NCBI RefSeq assembly: GCF_029255545.1
Contig: NZ_JANLJJ010000094.1
Span: 53,870-117,869, forward strand
DNA length: 64,000 nucleotides
Direction: 5' to 3'
DNA from: Ferrovibrio sp.
Lineage (GTDB): Bacteria; Pseudomonadota; Alphaproteobacteria; Ferrovibrionales; Ferrovibrionaceae
Part shown: piece after piece, positions 59,858 through 64,000 of the stretch
Position numbering within the stretch: position 1 is the first letter of the stretch
Layout of the letters: each line of letters begins with the position of its first letter
Position numbers and translations under genes: made by a program
Notes under the pieces: generated by a model
The model's input: only the letters and a program-made list of their open reading frames with translations
Told to the model about the DNA's origin: nothing
The model's database searches: none

Positions 59858-61009
59858 ATGGCGTTCTTTCTGGGACAGGCGGAAAACGACGGCGTGTTCA
59901 TCGGCCGGATCTGGTCGCCCGAAGCCGCGGGCCCCTCTGTGGTGACGATCCAGGACGGCATGGTGGTGGACATCACCTCCCGCGCGGCGCCAGTCGTCGC
60001 CGATATCTGCGACATGGACGATCCGGCCGGTTTCGTGCGCGCGGCTGCCGGGCGCGTTGTCGGTCCGGCGGAGCAGATCGCGGCCAATACACCCGGCAAC
60101 GGTACGAAACCGCATTTCCTGGCCCCCTGCGACCTGCAGCCGATCAAGGCCTGCGGCGTGACCTTCGCCTCCTCGATGGTCGAACGCGTGATCGAGGAGA
60201 AGGCAGCCGGCGACCCGAAGCGGGCGGAGGCGATCCGGAAAAAGGTCGGCGACGTGATCGGCGGTTCGCTGCGCAACATCAGGGCCGGCTCGGAAGCGGC
60301 GGCCGGCGTCAAGCAGGCGCTGATCGCCGAAGGCATGTGGAGCCAGTATCTGGAGGTCGGCATCGGCCCGGATGCGGAAGTCTTTTCCAAGGCGCAGATG
60401 CTGTCGGCCATGGGGCCGGGCGCGGATGTCGGCCTGCATCCGGTCTCGAAATGGAACAACCCCGAGCCCGAGATCGTGCTGGCGGTATCCAGCCGGGGCC
60501 GCATCGTCGGCGCGGCGCTGGGCAACGACGTCAACCTGCGCGATGTGGAGGGGCGCTCGGCGCTGCTGCTCTCGAAGGCGAAGGACAACAACGCAAGCTG
60601 CGCGATCGGGCCGATGATCCGCCTGCTCGACGGCCGTTTCACGCTGGACCATGTGCGGCAGGCCGAACTGGACATGACCGTGACCGGACCAGACGGCTTC
60701 GTGCTGAAAGGCCGTTCCTCCATGAAGCAGATCAGCCGCGATCCGGAAGACCTGGTGCGGCAGACGCTCGGCCGCCATCACCAGTATCCGGATGGCATCA
60801 TGCTGTTCCTCGGCACGCTGTTCGCGCCGACCGAGGACCGCGACATGCCCGGCGAAGGCTTCACCCACAAGATCGGCGATGTGGTGCGGATTGCCTCGCC
60901 CGGCCTCGGTTATCTGGAGAATACGGTGCGGCTGTCCACCGAATGCGCCGAATGGACCTTCGGCGCGCGGGCCCTGATGCGGAACCTGGCGGTGCGCGGC
61001 CTCATCTGA
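59858..61009 (+). CDS. FAH-family protein, 2-keto-3-deoxy-pentonate dehydratase-like
   Basis: 383 residues behind GTGGAG. Fumarylacetoacetate hydrolase fold: EPEIVLAVSSRGRIVGAALGNDVNLRDVEGRSALLLSKAKDNNASCAIGP holds the metal ligands (E-x-E, D), and DPEDLVRQTLGRHHQYPDGIMLFLGTLFAPTEDRD the C-terminal site. This form resembles AraD-type 2-keto-3-deoxy-L-arabinonate dehydratases. It would make alpha-ketoglutarate semialdehyde in oxidative pentose breakdown; that assignment is inferred from neighbours. Confidence 0.88.
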   Translation: MAFFLGQAENDGVFIGRIWSPEAAGPSVVTIQDGMVVDITSRAAPVVADICDMDDPAGFVRAAAGRVVGPAEQIAANTPGNGTKPHFLAPCDLQPIKACGVTFASSMVERVIEEKAAGDPKRAEAIRKKVGDVIGGSLRNIRAGSEAAAGVKQALIAEGMWSQYLEVGIGPDAEVFSKAQMLSAMGPGADVGLHPVSKWNNPEPEIVLAVSSRGRIVGAALGNDVNLRDVEGRSALLLSKAKDNNASCAIGPMIRLLDGRFTLDHVRQAELDMTVTGPDGFVLKGRSSMKQISRDPEDLVRQTLGRHHQYPDGIMLFLGTLFAPTEDRDMPGEGFTHKIGDVVRIASPGLGYLENTVRLSTECAEWTFGARALMRNLAVRGLI

Positions 61010-61030
61010 GGCCGGGCCGGCCCTGCAGGA

Positions 61031-61657
61031 CTACGCCGCGCCGGTCAGCCAGGCTTCTTCGCCAGCATGGAACGTATCCAACTGTTCCGGGCGGTCGTCG
61101 CCGAGCAGATCGGGATTCACCGTCACGCCACGACTCTGCTGCATGTAGGCGAGAAACCGGTAGGACGGGCGCAGGGTGGTCAGCACCGCCCAGTCAACCG
61201 GCAGGGTTTCGGCCGCATTGACGGTGCGCATGATGTCGCGCTCGAAGAGCACCTCGAAGGACAGCAGCTTCCAGGCGCCGTTCTCGCGCACCGCGCGCGA
61301 GAAGAAGCGGCAGAAGACATGGAAGTCCACCTCGACGCCGCTGAGCCTGGCGCGGTTGAAGATCATCGCCGGGCTCTCGACGGTGGCCCTGTCGCCGACG
61401 ATCCGGGCATAGGCGGGAAACACCCAGTGCTTGCTGGTGGTGCCCGCCGACTTCATCCATGTGCGAGTGGCTTCCACATAAGCCTCGCCGCCCCGGCCGT
61501 CATACCAGCTGGTCCGCACATAGGCGTCGTCGTGGAAACAATCCCGCATCACATCGAAGCGGCGCTGGTCGCGGGCGAACCGCTCGCGCCGGACGAGGTC
61601 GAAGAGTTCCTCGCGGTCCAGCATGGCCTGCAGGCGGCGGTCGGCGTCGGGCTGCAT
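61031..61657 (-). CDS. SnoaL-like/NTF2-fold protein
   Basis: 208 residues. Typical N-terminal helix and turn (REELFDLVRRERFARDQRRFDVMRDCFHDDAYVRTSWYDGRG) and FHVFCRFFSRAVRENGAWKLLSFEVLFERDIM, as in SnoaL_4 and dioxygenase small-subunit-like proteins. Twelve bases after the TRAP permease, probably its co-transcribed partner; enzymatic role unknown. Convergent with the FAH gene. Confidence 0.85.
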   Translation of the reverse strand: MQPDADRRLQAMLDREELFDLVRRERFARDQRRFDVMRDCFHDDAYVRTSWYDGRGGEAYVEATRTWMKSAGTTSKHWVFPAYARIVGDRATVESPAMIFNRARLSGVEVDFHVFCRFFSRAVRENGAWKLLSFEVLFERDIMRTVNAAETLPVDWAVLTTLRPSYRFLAYMQQSRGVTVNPDLLGDDRPEQLDTFHAGEEAWLTGAA

Positions 61658-61669
61658 CAGCCTCTCCCT

Positions 61670-63670
61670 TCAGGCCGGGCTGGCGAGTTTGTGGAACTGG
61701 CGGCGGTTCTGGATATAGGCGGCCAGCACGACCGGCGCCATGATCGCCAGCCCGAGGCCGAGAAGCTGCCAGTCGTTCATGCCGGGCACGGCCTCACCGG
61801 GCAGCGCGATCAGCAGGGCACCGACCAGGATGGGCAGCCGCAGCATCCAGCCGACCGGACCATTCCCGAAAATGGGGCCGATCCCGATGATGTAGCCCTG
61901 GATGCCGCTGGCGAAGACCCAGACCCCGAAGACGGCCAGCGCCGTCGAGATGAGGATGTTGTCCCAGGTTCCATTCATGATGAGGGCGGGGTCGAAGACG
62001 AAGAAGAACGGGATGAAGTAGATGATGCTGCCGATCCGCATCGCCTCGAAGCCGGTGCGCATGGGCGGCGTCTTGGCGATGGAGGCGGCCGCAAAAGCGC
62101 CCAGCGCCACCGGCGGCGTGATGAAGGACAGCATGCCCCAGTAGAAGATGTAGAGATGCACCGCAAGCGGGTCGAGCCCGACCTGGATCAGCGCCGGGGC
62201 CAGCATCACCGCGAGGAAGATGTAGCAGGCGGTGGCCGTCATGCCGGTGCCGAGGATCAGGCTGGTGATCGCCCCCATGATGAGAAGCAGGTAGGGCGAG
62301 CCGCCGGCAATGCTGAGCAGGTCGTTGACCAGCGTGCCGGCCAGGCCGGTCATCGACAGGCCGCCGACGATCATGCCGACCGCGGCGAGGGTGGCGGCAA
62401 GGGTGGCGAACAGGCGCGCCAGGCTGTCGATGAAGGCGATCAGCTCCTTTTTGCCCCAGCGGTCGGTCTTGGACACGATCTGGTTGACCACCAGCAGAAC
62501 GACGGTGGCATAGAAGGGCGCATATTGCTCCTGCTGCATGACGAGCAGCATGACGGTGAGGAATATGAAGGCGAAGACATGGTGCCAGCCTTCCTTCAAC
62601 GTCGTCTTCAGATCGGGCAGTTCTTCCTTCGTCAGTCCGCGCAGGCCTTCGCGGGCGGCGCGGGCATCGATCTGCACGAACAGCCCGAAGAAGTAGAGGA
62701 AGGCGGGGATCGCGGCGGCAATGGCGATCGTGGCGTAAGGCACCTGGAGGAAATCCGCCATCACGAAGGCGGCCGCACCCATCACCGGCGGCATCAGCAC
62801 GCCGCCCGTCGAAGCGCAGGTTTCGATTCCGGCGGCGACGGTGCCCTTCATGCCGACCTTGCGCATGGCAGGGATCGTCATCACGCCGGTGGTCAGCACA
62901 TTGGTGACCACGCTGCCGCTCAGCGAGCCCATCAGGCCGCTGGAAAGGATCGCGACCTTGGCCGGCCCGCCCCGGACCTGGCCGAGCAGGGCGAAGGCGA
63001 GGTTGATGAAGAAGCGGCCGGCACCGGTATGCTCCAGCGCCGCGCCGAACACCACGAAACCGAACACGAGATTGGCAAAGGCCTTGAGCGGGATGCCGAG
63101 GATGCTCTCCAGACTCATGGCGTGATAGGCGGCAACATACTCGAAGGGGGAACTGAAGGCCGAGATCGGCCCCGGCAGCATGTCGGCGAACAGCGGATAG
63201 AACGAGAAGAACAGCACGACCAGGCTGAGGACCAGGCCGCCGGCGCGGCGGCCCGCATCGAGCATGACCGCCCACAGGATGGCGCCGATGACGACCGCGA
63301 TCATCGGAGGCGACATCTCCCAGCCCGAGAGCACGATGTCGTAGGCGTGGAGAATGAAATATCCCAGGGCAAGGAAGCTGACGACCGCCAGCGTCCAGTC
63401 GATGATGCCCGGCCCCTGCCCTGCCTTCAGCTTGCCGGCGGGAAAGAGCAGGAACACGAGCGGGATGCAGAGCGCGAGGACAGCGTAGAGATACTGGTTC
63501 TCGAGGATCGAGACATGGAAGACCGCACCGATGTTGAAGGTCTGGTTGATCCCGAGCAACAGCATGGCCACCGTGAAGGCGCGGACGACCAGGACTGTCT
63601 TGCCGCCGACTTCGCGGGCAGGTGCGGCCTCGCCGTCGTAGAAGCTGTTTTCGATTGTGGACATCTGCAT
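61670..63670 (-). CDS. TRAP transporter fused permease (DctQM type)
   Basis: 666 residues, about 16-18 membrane segments. The N-terminal 180 residues correspond to the small subunit, the rest to the large one (GSLSGSVVTNVLTTGVMTIPAMRKVGMKGTVAAGIETCASTGGVLMPPVMGAAAFVMADFL). This fused form always pairs with TAXI-type binding proteins, one of which is encoded 24 bp upstream. Confidence 0.94.
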   Translation of the reverse strand: MQMSTIENSFYDGEAAPAREVGGKTVLVVRAFTVAMLLLGINQTFNIGAVFHVSILENQYLYAVLALCIPLVFLLFPAGKLKAGQGPGIIDWTLAVVSFLALGYFILHAYDIVLSGWEMSPPMIAVVIGAILWAVMLDAGRRAGGLVLSLVVLFFSFYPLFADMLPGPISAFSSPFEYVAAYHAMSLESILGIPLKAFANLVFGFVVFGAALEHTGAGRFFINLAFALLGQVRGGPAKVAILSSGLMGSLSGSVVTNVLTTGVMTIPAMRKVGMKGTVAAGIETCASTGGVLMPPVMGAAAFVMADFLQVPYATIAIAAAIPAFLYFFGLFVQIDARAAREGLRGLTKEELPDLKTTLKEGWHHVFAFIFLTVMLLVMQQEQYAPFYATVVLLVVNQIVSKTDRWGKKELIAFIDSLARLFATLAATLAAVGMIVGGLSMTGLAGTLVNDLLSIAGGSPYLLLIMGAITSLILGTGMTATACYIFLAVMLAPALIQVGLDPLAVHLYIFYWGMLSFITPPVALGAFAAASIAKTPPMRTGFEAMRIGSIIYFIPFFFVFDPALIMNGTWDNILISTALAVFGVWVFASGIQGYIIGIGPIFGNGPVGWMLRLPILVGALLIALPGEAVPGMNDWQLLGLGLAIMAPVVLAAYIQNRRQFHKLASPA

Positions 63671-63694
63671 CTGACCTGAAAGAGCCGGACTATC

Positions 63695-64000
63695 TTACTT
63701 GAAATATGCCGGGAACCCAGCCGCCTCGAGAGCCTCGGCACGCACCTTCAGCCACTTCGCGGCGAAATCGTCGCCTTTCACGGCGGCCATCTTCTTCCAG
63801 GCCTCCTGCAGGACCTTGCCGCGGGCCACGAGCTGGTCGTTATGTTTCTGCTTGGTGGCATCCCAGGTGCCGGCTTCCTTGTAATATTTGATCGCACCCT
63901 CGTTGTACGGCACGACCCAGTCATAGACCTGCGACTTGGCCGCCCAGCCGGAGGTGCCGGACTGGGCCTTGCTGTAGACCGGCGCCTGCAGATCGATGGC
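63695..64000 (-). CDS. TAXI-family TRAP binding protein (partial, cut by window edge)
   Basis: C-terminal about 101 residues: AIDLQAPVYSKAQSGTSGWAAKSQVYDWVVPYNEGAIKYYKEAGTWDATKQKHNDQLVARGKVLQEAWKKM. The VPYNEGAI-Y-KE-G-W and HN-L-R patterns are typical of TAXI receptors. The N-terminus and signal peptide are off the right edge. Periplasmic receptor for the fused TRAP permease. Confidence 0.9.
   Translation of the reverse strand, partial: AIDLQAPVYSKAQSGTSGWAAKSQVYDWVVPYNEGAIKYYKEAGTWDATKQKHNDQLVARGKVLQEAWKKMAAVKGDDFAAKWLKVRAEALEAAGFPAYFK

Noticed and set aside
61067-63679. 870-codon plus-strand frame
   Set aside because: Histidine-, glutamine- and aspartate-rich low-quality protein opposite the TRAP fused permease; a GC-rich antisense shadow.

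Overview
The window is GC-rich, dense in TRAP and ABC uptake systems, and carries 3' pieces of a tRNA-Gly(CCC) of alphaproteobacterial type. It therefore looks like a metabolically versatile alphaproteobacterium, perhaps Rhodospirillales-like (inference; no rRNA or core marker is present). Native catabolic operons have tight 4-bp ATGA overlaps and high GC. Between them lie lower-GC accessory blocks rich in remnants.

Left part (1-19.4 kb). A hydrolase/bicupin pair diverges from a LysR regulator (1-2.3 kb). A 2.2-kb IS5-family element follows (2391-4614), with matching inverted ends, a TTA target duplication and two apparent passenger genes. Next is a graveyard: a truncated NUDIX copy, IS3 fragments, a truncated nitroreductase, TetR and EamA genes, and small proteins. 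Then come an orphan membrane histidine kinase, a HigBA-like toxin-antitoxin pair, and a four-gene envelope operon (14.0-19.4 kb). That operon encodes a trypsin-like protease, a glycine-zipper/OmpA lipoprotein, a polytopic membrane protein with a charged tail, and a secreted VWA-like protein. I do not recognise it as a described system.

Middle (19.4-31.8 kb). A long minus-strand operon encodes acyl-CoA dehydrogenase, nitronate monooxygenase-like protein, CitE-like lyase, two CoA-transferases, enoyl-CoA hydratase, TRAP DctQM, an MFS carrier and a NUDIX hydrolase. An IclR gene and the divergent TRAP binding protein share a palindromic operator with it. Together they suggest uptake and CoA-dependent breakdown of a small, possibly branched, dicarboxylate.

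Islands (31.9-53.0 kb). Three copies of a tRNA-Gly attachment end (31.9, 38.5 and 52.8 kb, the first decayed) delimit two blocks. Block 1 holds a bacterial ubiquitin-like operon (Ubl, ThiF/E1, DUF6527-type zinc protein and a small repeat protein) divergent from an XRE/ImmA pair, plus a second XRE gene that appears to share an operator with a HAD-phosphatase operon. Block 2 holds an LLM oxidoreductase, slyX, and a cyclic-amide/ureide catabolic cluster: dihydropyrimidinase, racemase-like protein, two amidases, MFS, hydroxyisourate hydrolase, a polyamine-type ABC importer, an EutA-like protein and a GntR regulator with three matching ATTGGATRCAAT sites.

Right part (53-64 kb). A sugar ABC importer with an SMP-30 lactonase, a GntR regulator and a FAH-family dehydratase fits oxidative pentose use, for example arabinose. 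It converges on a TAXI-type TRAP operon that runs off the window end.
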